This document shows, piece by piece, positions 17,618 to 26,101 of a stretch of DNA of 64,000 bases. Positions within the stretch are counted from its first letter, which is position 1, and every line of letters begins with the position of its first letter. Made by a program: the position numbers and the translations under genes. The stretch lies in NCBI GenBank assembly GCA_029254025.1, contig JAQWYK010000032.1, positions 39,231 to 103,230 on the forward strand, given 5' to 3'. The notes under the pieces were generated by a model that saw nothing but the letters and a program-made list of their open reading frames with translations, was not told where the DNA came from and did not search any database. The stretch is from Crocinitomicaceae bacterium. Lineage in GTDB: Bacteria > Bacteroidota > Bacteroidia > Flavobacteriales_D > Crocinitomicaceae.

Positions 17618-18939
17618 TGAACATATTAGAACCAAATTCAAATTTGTGGCGGAAAGGAATTATTCTTTCCGCTACTTTTTTATTCCTTCTTTCAACGGTG
17701 GGAACGACCGTTTCTTGTAACAAGAAACAGAAGTCGGTGGGAGAGTCGGCTCTATCTGACGAGGACATTCTGAATTCTGCGGGTGTAGATACATTCGCGT
17801 TGAAAACGTTTTCCATTGTAGAAGATTCTATTTCTTCTAAAAACCCAAAATTCAATATGATTGGGGCGCTCAATGATCCTGTTTTCGGTACTACAGATGC
17901 CAGCTTTTACACACAAATATCACTCTCTGGGTTTTCTCCTGATTTCGGGGTGCTTGCAGATGTTATCATTGATTCATTTGTTGTTTCATTTCGCTATGGC
18001 GGCTATTATGGTGATATCAGTGAACACTTATTTGAAGTGTATGAGCTGGATGAAGATATGCACGCAGACTCTTCTTACTATGAGTTTTCTACTCTCTTGA
18101 CAAAACCTGGGAATTTGGTGCCAACGGCAAATAATGAAGGTTTTATACTCCCTCAGCCACTTGTTCCTGCAGTAGTTGGACAAGATACCGTGTCCCCTCA
18201 ATTAAGGATTCCTTTAGATACAGTATTCGCACGAAACTTGATGCAATTGGCAGAAACAGTTGCCGACAACGAAGAGTTTATTGAAAGTTTTAAAGGATTG
18301 TTTTTCACTGTGAATAATGGCGCCGTACCCCTTGGAGAAGGAAATATTCTTTACTTGGAAAGCACAAATCCAGCATCTAAGCTTACAGTGTATTACCGCC
18401 AGGATAATGAACCGAAAGAGTTTGATTTTCTCATCAGTTCAACACTGGTTGATTTTAATCATATGACCATTGATAACGGCGGTACGAATGTAGAGTATGT
18501 CATTAATGATACGTTAGCTGGACAAAGTGAATATTATGCCCAAGCCTTTAAAACTCGGGCTAAAATACAGTTTCCAAGTTTTGATGATTTGCCGAAAGAT
18601 ATTGTCATTCATGAAGCTACTTTAGAACTGCCAATAAGTTATTTTTTAGGTGATGGATTATATCCAAGTACCATAGTTTCAGCCGCAGCTCGCTTTGAAG
18701 CGGATAATGATCAATATTTTTTATTGGATAACAATGTCCAATACAATCAGCAATCTCGTTCTTATATCATTAATATGCGTCCGTATCTACAATCCGTAAT
18801 AAACGGTCAAGCAGTAAACGACGGAATCATTGTTTCTCCGTTATTTTTCAATACCTCTGCTGAACGAATGATCTTTAACGGACCAAACTCACTCAACAAA
18901 TTAAAACCTAAACTGTCAGTAGTTTATACTGAATTTTAG
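17617..18939 (+). CDS. DUF4270 family lipoprotein
   Basis: 440 residues. After a short cytoplasmic N-terminus there is a hydrophobic segment (FLFLLSTVGTTVSC) ending in a lipobox-like VSC, so lipid anchoring is likely. The rest is beta-rich, with 'GALNDPVFGTTDASFYTQI' near residue 83 and 'INMRPYLQSVINGQAVNDGIIVSP' near the end, typical of DUF4270. Function is unknown. Its ATG overlaps the stop of the preceding gene by one base (TAATG), so the two are translationally coupled. Confidence 0.82.
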   Translation: MNILEPNSNLWRKGIILSATFLFLLSTVGTTVSCNKKQKSVGESALSDEDILNSAGVDTFALKTFSIVEDSISSKNPKFNMIGALNDPVFGTTDASFYTQISLSGFSPDFGVLADVIIDSFVVSFRYGGYYGDISEHLFEVYELDEDMHADSSYYEFSTLLTKPGNLVPTANNEGFILPQPLVPAVVGQDTVSPQLRIPLDTVFARNLMQLAETVADNEEFIESFKGLFFTVNNGAVPLGEGNILYLESTNPASKLTVYYRQDNEPKEFDFLISSTLVDFNHMTIDNGGTNVEYVINDTLAGQSEYYAQAFKTRAKIQFPSFDDLPKDIVIHEATLELPISYFLGDGLYPSTIVSAAARFEADNDQYFLLDNNVQYNQQSRSYIINMRPYLQSVINGQAVNDGIIVSPLFFNTSAERMIFNGPNSLNKLKPKLSVVYTEF

Positions 18940-18968
18940 TATTTTTCGACAACTTAATCTAGAATTAT

Positions 18969-20813
18969 ATGTGTGGAATTGTAGCATATATCGGAGACAA
19001 AGAAGCGTTTCCAATTGTATTGAAGGGGCTTAAACGCTTGGAATATAGAGGGTATGATAGTGCAGGGATTGCTTTGATTAACAACGAGGGCATCGCCAAC
19101 TTTAAGCAAAAAGGGAAAGTATCTTTTTTAGAGGAGTATGCCGAAGATAAGGATTCCTCTGGTACAATAGGAATTGGTCATACCCGTTGGGCGACTCACG
19201 GTTTGCCGAATGATGTGAACGCGCATCCACACCTTTCAGGTGACGGAAAAATAGCATTAATACATAATGGTATTATTGAGAATTATGACACCCTGCGTGA
19301 AGGGCTGAAAGCACGTGGACATGTTTTTCACAGTGAAACAGATACAGAAGTGCTCGTACATCTTATCGAGGACATTAAAAATAACGAGAAGGTTTCAACG
19401 GCTGAGGCAGTTCGACTAGCACTGAATAATGTCATCGGGGCATATGCTATTGTTGTAATGTCGATTGAAAATCCAGGACAACTCATTGCCGCTCGAAAAA
19501 GTAGTCCCTTGGTAATAGGTATTGGTAAAAGCGGAGATTTTTATTTAGCATCGGATGCTACTCCAATTGTTGAGTATACGAATGAAGTTGTCTACTTGGA
19601 TGACGAAGAAATAGCCATTGTCGAACGCAATAAAGGGTTGCGTTTATACAATATACAAAACCAAGAGAAAACACCTTATATTCAAGAGCTAGAACTTCAG
19701 TTAGAGGCACTTGAAAAAGGAGGTTATGAGCATTTTATGCTGAAAGAAATCCATGAGCAGCCACGATCTATTCGTGATTGTTTCCGAGGAAGATTGAATG
19801 TAGATAAAGGATGGGTTGGACTCGGTGGTATTAAGGATTACGAGCAGAAACTGGCCAATGCGAACAGAATCATCATGGTAGCTTGTGGTACATCCTGGCA
19901 CGCTGCTTTGGTAGGAGAGTACTTAATCGAAGATTTGACGAGAATCCCGGTTGAAGTTGAATACGCATCGGAGTTTAGATATAGAAACCCGATCATTTCG
20001 GAAAATGATGTTGTTATTGCGATTTCGCAGTCTGGAGAGACAGCTGATACTTTGGCTGCATTAGAGTTGGCAAAATCGAAAGGAGCTACTATTCTGGGAA
20101 TTTGTAATGTTGTAGGATCGTCCATTAGCCGTATTACAGATGCTGGTTCCTACACACATGCTGGTCCAGAAATCGGAGTAGCCTCTACCAAAGCATTTAC
20201 AGCACAGGTTACAGTTTTAACATTAATGGCGTTGGCGATTGGTCACAGAAAAGGAACAATTAACGAATCCAAGTTTAGAAGGATTATTTCCGAGTTGGAG
20301 TTGATTCCTGATAAAGTGGCTGAAGTACTTCGTGAGAATGATCACATTGAACATATTGCTTCCATTTATAAGGATGCTGCAAATGCCCTTTATCTAGGAC
20401 GTGGAAACTCATTTCCAGTCGCATTGGAAGGAGCACTAAAATTAAAAGAGATTTCATACATTCACGCTGAAGGGTATCCTGCTGCTGAAATGAAGCACGG
20501 ACCAATTGCGTTGATTGATGAAGAAATGCCCGTATATGTGATTGCAACGAAAGGCACTTCCTATGAAAAGGTGGTGAGTAATATTCAAGAGGTAAAGGCA
20601 CGTAAAGGAAAAATTATTGCAGTAGTAACAAAAGGAGATACGCAAGTAAAAGGGATGGCAGATCATGTGATTGAAATTCCTGAAACGGATGAGCATTTAG
20701 TTCCACTTTTAGCTACAATTCCGTTCCAATTGCTATCCTATCATGTAGCTGTTATGCGCGGGTGTAATGTAGATCAGCCAAGGAATTTGGCAAAATCTGT
20801 TACGGTAGAATAA
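18969..20813 (+). CDS. glmS: Glucosamine-fructose-6-phosphate aminotransferase (isomerizing)
   Basis: 614 residues, full length. It makes glucosamine-6-phosphate from fructose-6-phosphate and glutamine, the entry step to peptidoglycan and lipopolysaccharide amino sugars. The N-terminal glutaminase begins MCGIVAYIG (nucleophile Cys2 after Met removal) and has GHTRWATHG and 'HNGIIENYDTLR'. Two SIS domains follow ('VACGTSWHAALVGEYLIE', 'SQSGETADTLAAL', 'EISYIHAEGYPAAEMKHGP'). The C-terminus 'DQPRNLAKSVTVE' is canonical. It lies 29 bases after the DUF4270 gene, so probably one operon. Confidence 0.97.
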   Translation: MCGIVAYIGDKEAFPIVLKGLKRLEYRGYDSAGIALINNEGIANFKQKGKVSFLEEYAEDKDSSGTIGIGHTRWATHGLPNDVNAHPHLSGDGKIALIHNGIIENYDTLREGLKARGHVFHSETDTEVLVHLIEDIKNNEKVSTAEAVRLALNNVIGAYAIVVMSIENPGQLIAARKSSPLVIGIGKSGDFYLASDATPIVEYTNEVVYLDDEEIAIVERNKGLRLYNIQNQEKTPYIQELELQLEALEKGGYEHFMLKEIHEQPRSIRDCFRGRLNVDKGWVGLGGIKDYEQKLANANRIIMVACGTSWHAALVGEYLIEDLTRIPVEVEYASEFRYRNPIISENDVVIAISQSGETADTLAALELAKSKGATILGICNVVGSSISRITDAGSYTHAGPEIGVASTKAFTAQVTVLTLMALAIGHRKGTINESKFRRIISELELIPDKVAEVLRENDHIEHIASIYKDAANALYLGRGNSFPVALEGALKLKEISYIHAEGYPAAEMKHGPIALIDEEMPVYVIATKGTSYEKVVSNIQEVKARKGKIIAVVTKGDTQVKGMADHVIEIPETDEHLVPLLATIPFQLLSYHVAVMRGCNVDQPRNLAKSVTVE

Positions 20814-20815
20814 CC

Positions 20816-20950
20816 ATGAAAACTATGGAATATTTATTTAGTAATTATGGGATAGAGATTGTCGTTGGAATGATAATTTCCGTCCTCTCCTTTCTTCTAT
20901 CAAGAGTTATATATTTTGGCATCATTATTAAGAACCGAAAAGATTCTTGA
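20816..20950 (+). CDS. Small single-pass membrane protein, hypothetical
   Basis: A 44-codon ORF starting two bases after the glmS stop: MKTMEYLFSNYG, a hydrophobic stretch of about 26 residues (IEIVVGMIISVLSFLLSR...), and a basic tail KNRKDS. The clean membrane-protein layout and the immediate position behind glmS support translation. No family is recognised. It could also be a relic; the bases after it read openly in another frame for 15 codons. Confidence 0.4.
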   Translation: MKTMEYLFSNYGIEIVVGMIISVLSFLLSRVIYFGIIIKNRKDS

Positions 20951-21176
20951 AATATTTACAGATATTTTTTGGTCAAACTGATCCAGCGCTTAAAAAGTAA
21001 AAAATATAATAAACCAACCTTTTGGAATTTTCTGACGTCTATCGAATGTATTGATTGACGAAGGGGTTCAACAATCAAACAAAAATGGCTTCTTGCAGGA
21101 GGCCGTTCAGCTGAACAATGATTTCTACCTCAACTATGAGGATCAACATTCAAACATTTTTTCAGTCGAATTTAAG
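20951..21176 (+). other. Intergenic stretch with a 45-codon open frame, possible gene relic
   Basis: No convincing gene. An open frame from TTG 21051 to TAA 21186-21188 encodes an acidic 45-residue peptide (MIDEGVQQSNKNG ... SVEFKDES) that reads like the C-terminus of a real protein. It contains a 12-bp palindrome GTTCAGCTGAAC. Its stop codon lies inside the following terminator hairpin. It has no usual start codon or recognisable homologue and is probably the remnant of a lost gene. Confidence 0.3.
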
Positions 21177-21207
21177 GATGAGTCGTAAATACGGCTCATC
21201 TTTTTTT
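21177..21207 (+). terminator. Rho-independent terminator
   Basis: An imperfect GATGAGtCG / CGgCTCATC stem (21177-21185 with 21192-21200) followed by seven T. It ends the glmS transcript and insulates the T9SS protein gene downstream. Confidence 0.85.
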
Positions 21208-21244
21208 GTTCCAATTAAGATAGGGCTTCTTTTAAGAATTACAT

Positions 21245-21252
21245 TAAATTTG
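21245..21252 (+). promoter_or_regulatory. TAnnTTTG box of the secreted protein / TonB receptor pair
   Basis: TAAATTTG lies 15 bases before the ATG at 21268 and just behind the terminator, so it probably starts a transcript of both genes. Confidence 0.5.
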
Positions 21253-21267
21253 TTTTAAAATCGTGTT

Positions 21268-22170
21268 ATGAGAATATCTTTACTTTTTTTAGCCATGCTA
21301 TTTGTGGGTGGACTGGGAGCCCAACAACAGTTAGAGAATGGCAATTTTGAAGTGTGGCAAAATGTAGGTGCAGCAACAGAAGAACCAGAGAATTGGAGTT
21401 CCTTGAAGACAGCTGATGCTTTGGCAGGAACCGCTCCTCAAGTACTTTCTCAAGATGCCGGAAGAAACGGTGGATTTGCAGCTCGTTTGGAGGTAAAATC
21501 AGTTTTTGGAATAGCAGCTAATGGACTTATGACCAATGGGCGTGTTCATGCTGATTTTAATCCTGAAAACGGATATGTTTTTACGGATGCCAATGATCCT
21601 CAATGGCATACTACATTCACTGACAGACCAGATAGTATTGTGGGCTGGTATAAGTATGCTCCACAAAATGGTGATAAAGGTAAAGTTGAAATTATTCTTC
21701 ATACTGGCCAAGCTCGCTTACCATTCGACGGATTTCAAGCCAATATTGTAGGGCGCGCAAAAGCAGAGTTTACGCAAGCTCAAGTTGACTGGGTGCGTTT
21801 TTCCGCTCCATTTGTTTACTGGACCGCTGGGACGCCTACTTATATATTAACAACGGTTGCAGCTGGTGATAGTACAATATCCAAAAATGGAACTGTGCTT
21901 TGGGTAGATGATTTTGAGTTAGTTTACAACGAAACGACAACTGGGATTGCCGAATTTGTTACTAACCCGATTGCGATTAATGCATCTAACGGTTATTTAT
22001 TGTTTGATTCCGGGGTAATCGCTCCGTACAATGTCTATGCATCAACGGGTGCTTTAGTTCAATCCGGTACCACATCCCAAAAAGTTCCGTTTGCCCACCA
22101 ATCTGGAGTTTACTTTATTGAAGTGCGCATTAAGGATGATGTGATTAGAAGGAAATTATACATCCATTAA
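21268..22170 (+). CDS. Secreted PCMD-like carbohydrate-binding protein with T9SS type A sorting signal
   Basis: 300 residues. Signal peptide MRISLLFLAMLFVGGLGAQ. The body has 'LENGNFEVWQNVG' near residue 23 and 'WVRFSAPFVYWTAGTPTYILTT' with 'VLWVDDFELVY' near 190-215, the pattern of PCMD/carbohydrate-binding jelly-roll domains. The last 75 residues (NASNGYLLFDSG ... YNVYASTGALVQSGT ... SGVYFIEVRIKDDVIRRKLYIH) are a type A T9SS C-terminal domain. It is therefore exported by T9SS and probably surface-bound. It sits nine bases before a TonB-dependent receptor, so it may supply or bind that receptor's ligand. Confidence 0.72.
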   Translation: MRISLLFLAMLFVGGLGAQQQLENGNFEVWQNVGAATEEPENWSSLKTADALAGTAPQVLSQDAGRNGGFAARLEVKSVFGIAANGLMTNGRVHADFNPENGYVFTDANDPQWHTTFTDRPDSIVGWYKYAPQNGDKGKVEIILHTGQARLPFDGFQANIVGRAKAEFTQAQVDWVRFSAPFVYWTAGTPTYILTTVAAGDSTISKNGTVLWVDDFELVYNETTTGIAEFVTNPIAINASNGYLLFDSGVIAPYNVYASTGALVQSGTTSQKVPFAHQSGVYFIEVRIKDDVIRRKLYIH

Positions 22171-22179
22171 GCGACAGGT

Positions 22180-24588
22180 TTGTTGAGAATCGCTCTATTT
22201 TTACTCTTCTTTTCCACAGTTTGCCAGTCATGGTCTCAGGAGGGAACACTTTTCGGTCGTATTACGGATGAAAAGGGAGAACCTCTAATTGGCGCTACTA
22301 TCATCTACAAGGGGGATGTTACGCGAGGAGCCACAGCTGATTTTGATGGGAATTACTCGTTGAAATTGCCTGTCGGGACCCAACGTCTTCTATGTCGTTT
22401 TACGAACAAAGTGACAGATACCTTGAGCGTGGAAATAAGCGAAAATGGGTATATGGAAAGAAATATTGTACTCATAGACTTTTCGGATGTTACAGAGTTG
22501 GAAGGTATAGATATTCGCATCGGCAAGTTTGATAAACGACCAGAGGATATTACGGTGTCCGTTGAAATAATAAAGCCTGAAATTATTGAGAATAAAAATA
22601 CCAGAAGTGTTGAGACCATTTTGGATCAGACTCCTGGATTAAACATATTAGATGGGGAACCTCAAATTAGAGGAGGAAGCGGATTTACATTTGGCGTGGG
22701 AAGTAAAGTTGCAGTTATTGTTGATGACATGCCAATGCTATCTGGAGATGCTGGTCGACCAGAATGGGGGTTTATTCCTGTGGAGAATATTAAGCAAATT
22801 GAGGTCGTTAAAGGGGCAGGATCTGTTTTATCTGGAAGTTCAGCCTTGTCCGGAGCAATTCATATTCGTACGAAATACCCAACCGCAGAACCCTTAACTA
22901 AAGTAAATGTGTATTCTGGATTCTATAGCGCTCCGGCTGAGGATCAAGTGTGGTGGACGGATGCCCCATTGATTGCAGGAACTAATTTTTTACACAGTAG
23001 AATTGTTGGACAGTGGGATGTAGTTGTAGGTGGAAATTTGAATTACGATCATGGCTATATTGGTCCACCGGTTCAAGATCCTTTTATCGAACAATCTTTT
23101 CCTGACACAGTGTCTAACTTCTCCAATCGACAAATGAGTTCAAGAAGAGCGCGAATAAACTTCAATTTGCGCAGGCGATCCGCCAAGAATCGTGGATTAT
23201 CTTATGGCTTAAATGGTAATTTGATGAAGAACTATTCTCCATTGGTATTTGCATGGCTCAACGATACATCCGGACTGTTTCAAGGCTATCCTGGTGCTAC
23301 GTTTTTGCAAGAACAAACCCTGTTTAACTTCGACCCGTTTATACATTTAAATTTAGAGTCGGGTTCAAAACACAAGCTGCGCGGTAGATTATTGTCAGCG
23401 AACAATCAGATTACAGGGAATCAGTCAAATCAGTCGTTAGTCATGTTTGGAGATTACCAGTTTCAGCGATTGTATTCTTCCTTGGCAAATCTTGAATTTA
23501 TTGGTGGTTTATCTGGCCAATATACTGATTCTTATGCTGAGTTGTACGCAGGATCAGGTAAGCCCGATAACACACTGCTTAATGTGTCTGGCTATGCACA
23601 GCTGGAAAAGAAGTTTTATAAGATCTTAAATCTTTCCTTAGGCGGGCGAATTGAGTATTTCGCGTTAAACGATTCGATAACTGCTATTCAACCTATATTT
23701 AGGGCTGGAGGTAGTTTGAAGGTGCATCAAGAGACGTATCTCCGCATGTCTTTTGGTCAAGGTTATCGTTTTCCAACAATTACGGAACGTTTTATTCAAA
23801 CGGGAATTGGAAATTTCGGGGTTTTTCCCAATCCCGAATTAAAACCAGAGCTATCTACCAATAGCGAAGTAGGAATTAAGCAAGGGTTGAAATTCGGTAA
23901 AGTATTTGGCTATTTGGACATAGCAGGATTTTGGCAGGAATATGAAAACACAATTGAATATTTATTCGGTTTTTGGGACTTGACCTCTCCGGTTGGTGCA
24001 GGATTCAAATTTTTGAATACAGGTAGATCTAGGGTGATTGGAATCGATATTTCGTTTTCTGGTCAGGCCAAAATCGATAAGAACAATACCATCAATTTTA
24101 TTTCTGGATACAATTACATACTTCCCAAAACATTAAATCCTGATTTAATTTATGCTGTTGATAGTCATCCAGTTAATCCCAGAAGTTACAGTTACAACAG
24201 TTCTTCATTGAACCCAGAACGCCAAATTTTAAAGTATCGCTTCTTGCACAATGTGAAGGCAGATGTGGAATGGGTGTATAAAAAACGTTTTGCCCTTGGT
24301 TTTTCTGCAAAATACTTCAGTAAAATGGAAAATTTAGATGCGGTCATTGAAGAATTTGAAGAAAGTACTGCTGTAATTAATACCATTCAGAACATCCGGT
24401 ACATGGATTACTTTAAAGCAAATCAGCAAGGGAATTGGATTTTAGATGCTCGGGTGAGTTACGAGATTAATAAAAAGCACAAAGTGGGTTTGATTTCCTC
24501 TAACTTATTGAATAATATTTACTCATTAAGACCGCTGAAGATAGAACAACTGCGAACAGTTATGCTTCAATATACCTTAAAACTTTAG
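22180..24588 (+). CDS. TonB-dependent outer-membrane receptor
   Basis: 802 residues. Signal peptide (LRIALFLLFFSTVCQSWSQ), then a CarboxypepD_reg-like domain at about 22-105 ('LFGRITDEKGEPLIGATIIY'), a plug domain at about 130-250 ('SVETILDQTPGLNILDG', 'QIRGGSGFTFGVGSKVAVIV', 'IEVVKGAGSVLSGSSALSG') and a 22-strand-type barrel. 'GYRFPTITERFIQTG' is typical of siderophore, vitamin or metal receptors. The start is non-ATG: tandem TTG codons at 22180 and 22183. Ligand unknown. The stop overlaps that of the convergent lipoprotein gene (TTAG). Confidence 0.92.
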   Translation: MLRIALFLLFFSTVCQSWSQEGTLFGRITDEKGEPLIGATIIYKGDVTRGATADFDGNYSLKLPVGTQRLLCRFTNKVTDTLSVEISENGYMERNIVLIDFSDVTELEGIDIRIGKFDKRPEDITVSVEIIKPEIIENKNTRSVETILDQTPGLNILDGEPQIRGGSGFTFGVGSKVAVIVDDMPMLSGDAGRPEWGFIPVENIKQIEVVKGAGSVLSGSSALSGAIHIRTKYPTAEPLTKVNVYSGFYSAPAEDQVWWTDAPLIAGTNFLHSRIVGQWDVVVGGNLNYDHGYIGPPVQDPFIEQSFPDTVSNFSNRQMSSRRARINFNLRRRSAKNRGLSYGLNGNLMKNYSPLVFAWLNDTSGLFQGYPGATFLQEQTLFNFDPFIHLNLESGSKHKLRGRLLSANNQITGNQSNQSLVMFGDYQFQRLYSSLANLEFIGGLSGQYTDSYAELYAGSGKPDNTLLNVSGYAQLEKKFYKILNLSLGGRIEYFALNDSITAIQPIFRAGGSLKVHQETYLRMSFGQGYRFPTITERFIQTGIGNFGVFPNPELKPELSTNSEVGIKQGLKFGKVFGYLDIAGFWQEYENTIEYLFGFWDLTSPVGAGFKFLNTGRSRVIGIDISFSGQAKIDKNNTINFISGYNYILPKTLNPDLIYAVDSHPVNPRSYSYNSSSLNPERQILKYRFLHNVKADVEWVYKKRFALGFSAKYFSKMENLDAVIEEFEESTAVINTIQNIRYMDYFKANQQGNWILDARVSYEINKKHKVGLISSNLLNNIYSLRPLKIEQLRTVMLQYTLKL

Positions 24589-24845
24589 TCGGAAGGACAA
24601 TTTTCTTTAAGCTTTAGCATTTCTTCTCCAGACATGAGTTGGAATTCTTCACAAAGAGCGTCTCTGTGTGCAATTAACGCGTCTAAACTATCTTTTCCCA
24701 ATACGGAATATTCCCGGTGAAAGAAACTTTCTGACAATTGATTTACGGCATCACCGGCCTCAATGCACGTGCACAAGGATTGATTGTTCCCACATGCTAG
24801 GAGGAGAGTTAAGGCACCCAAAATAATAGGGAAAAGTGTTTTCAT
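24585..24845 (-). CDS. Small lipoprotein, hypothetical
   Basis: 86 residues. A signal peptide with the lipobox LLAC (Cys18), followed by a short helical, acidic, Cys-containing domain (CTCIEAGDAVNQLSESF ... EEFQLMSGEEMLKLKENC). No family is recognised. It follows gatC by one base and is surely cotranscribed with it. Confidence 0.7.
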   Translation of the reverse strand: MKTLFPIILGALTLLLACGNNQSLCTCIEAGDAVNQLSESFFHREYSVLGKDSLDALIAHRDALCEEFQLMSGEEMLKLKENCPSD

Positions 24846-24846
24846 G

Positions 24847-25137
24847 TTACTTGGAAAGTACTTTTGGGATTCGGAAGTAATCCGTGTCTTTTTTCGGGGC
24901 GTTTAACAAAGCCTCTTCGTGAGACATTGACGTCAATGGAATATCCTCACGCAATACGTTGAATTCAGTCGACATAAAAACCAGTGGTTCAACCCCTTCG
25001 GTATCAATTTCGGAGAGCTGACCCATAAATGAAATCATGTTCTCCATATCCTTTTTAATATTTACGCGTTCTACACCGTCAAAAGATAGGCGTGATAAGT
25101 GCGCTATGTGATCTATTAATTCGTCTGTAATTTCCAT
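24847..25137 (-). CDS. gatC: Asp/Glu-tRNA amidotransferase subunit C
   Basis: 96 residues from the ATG at 25137. GatC stabilises GatA in the GatCAB complex that amidates Glu-tRNA(Gln) or Asp-tRNA(Asn). 'ITDELIDHIAHLSRLSFDG' and 'MISFMGQLSEIDTEGVEPL' are the family signatures, and 'LREDIPLTSMSHEEALLNAP' matches the conserved tail. GatA and GatB are not in the window, so the subunits are unlinked here. A TTG 12 bases upstream lies inside the promoter box and is rejected as start. Confidence 0.92.
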   Translation of the reverse strand: MEITDELIDHIAHLSRLSFDGVERVNIKKDMENMISFMGQLSEIDTEGVEPLVFMSTEFNVLREDIPLTSMSHEEALLNAPKKDTDYFRIPKVLSK

Positions 25138-25146
25138 ATCTAAGAG

Positions 25147-25174
25147 CAAAATTAATATTTTAAATCGAATTCAA
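25147..25174 (-). promoter_or_regulatory. gatC promoter
   Basis: On the minus strand: TTG (25174-25172), a 17-base spacer, and TAATTTTG (25154-25147), which ends nine bases before the gatC ATG. Confidence 0.5.
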
Positions 25175-25200
25175 TTTCAATTTTTCGATGGACTATTCAA

Positions 25201-25956
25201 TTAAGGAGTAGGAAGCGATGGTAAAACTGAATTAATAGCGGTGAATGTCATTTTATTTAATTCCTTTTCATCAGTATTTTCTACTTGCTCGTTATAAATA
25301 AAGGGATGAACTACAACTTTCGCTAATCCGGGATGTGCCCATCCAAGAAAGTCTTCCGGATCAGAGAAAAGGTGATAGTTATTCTTAAACGTTATTGGTA
25401 ATATTCCAACTTTCGCTGATTTCGCCAATTTAAATGCACCATCTTTAAATTCCATTAAATATGGAGTTTTATATGGTATTCCGCCTTCTGGAAAAATTAC
25501 AATACTCCATCCTTTAGCGATTTCATTACGCGCTTGAATCAACGATTTCGCGGCTTTTAGTCGGTCTCTACGAAAAACAGGAATATTCAAATTTTTAAAA
25601 AATGATTTGAGCAAGGGGTAAGAAAGGATTTCACTTTTTCCCATGAATAGAAACTTGTTTTCTGGGAATGTACTATACAATAAAAAAATATCTAAATAAG
25701 AAGTATGGTTTGCGCAGAGAATGTATGGTGCAATTGCTTTATTTGAACTTGATACGTCTTCTAATTCAACCGCATAAAAACAAAGAATACGCACTATTCT
25801 GGACCATATGATATTAATTTTGAAGGTGTGGTGCTTTAATGATGAGGTATAAATAAAGAACACTAGAAATGGATAAAATAGGAGTAAGGTAGTTATAAAG
25901 ACTATGCCAATGTAGAATTTCCAACAATATGATACTATACCAATGATGAGTCGCAT
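25201..25956 (-). CDS. 1-acyl-sn-glycerol-3-phosphate acyltransferase (PlsC-type)
   Basis: 251 residues with a long N-terminal membrane anchor (residues 1-35). Acyltransferase motif I is NHTSYLDIF (the H-x4-D catalytic pair), and motif III is 'VIFPEGGIPYKT'. It transfers an acyl group to lysophosphatidate or a related lysolipid in membrane lipid synthesis. A TACCTTTG box at 25984-25977 lies 20 bases upstream. A second, longer PlsC-like protein is at 49896-51218. Confidence 0.88.
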   Translation of the reverse strand: MRLIIGIVSYCWKFYIGIVFITTLLLFYPFLVFFIYTSSLKHHTFKINIIWSRIVRILCFYAVELEDVSSSNKAIAPYILCANHTSYLDIFLLYSTFPENKFLFMGKSEILSYPLLKSFFKNLNIPVFRRDRLKAAKSLIQARNEIAKGWSIVIFPEGGIPYKTPYLMEFKDGAFKLAKSAKVGILPITFKNNYHLFSDPEDFLGWAHPGLAKVVVHPFIYNEQVENTDEKELNKMTFTAINSVLPSLPTP

Positions 25957-26014
25957 TTGCCTTAAGTATTTAATAACAAAGGTAGTGTAAACATGGTTTG
26001 AGTTACATAATGAT

Positions 26015-26042
26015 TAAAAAATCCCTGTCGTTCGACAGGGAT
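26015..26042 (-). terminator. Rho-independent terminator of the peptide-binding lipoprotein gene
   Basis: A perfect 10-bp GC-rich stem (26021-26030 with 26033-26042) with a two-base loop. Read on the minus strand it runs into TTTTTTAATC. It lies 60 bases after the stop codon of the gene at 26102. Confidence 0.85.
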
Positions 26043-26101
26043 TAATTTTTTCTCATTTTTGCAAGCTGAGAGGTGTTATTTGTTAAACATATTATTAGCG
26101 A

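Noticed and set aside
21107..21118. Palindrome GTTCAGCTGAAC as an operator
   Set aside because: It is a single copy far from any promoter and inside a possible gene relic; chance is the simpler reading.
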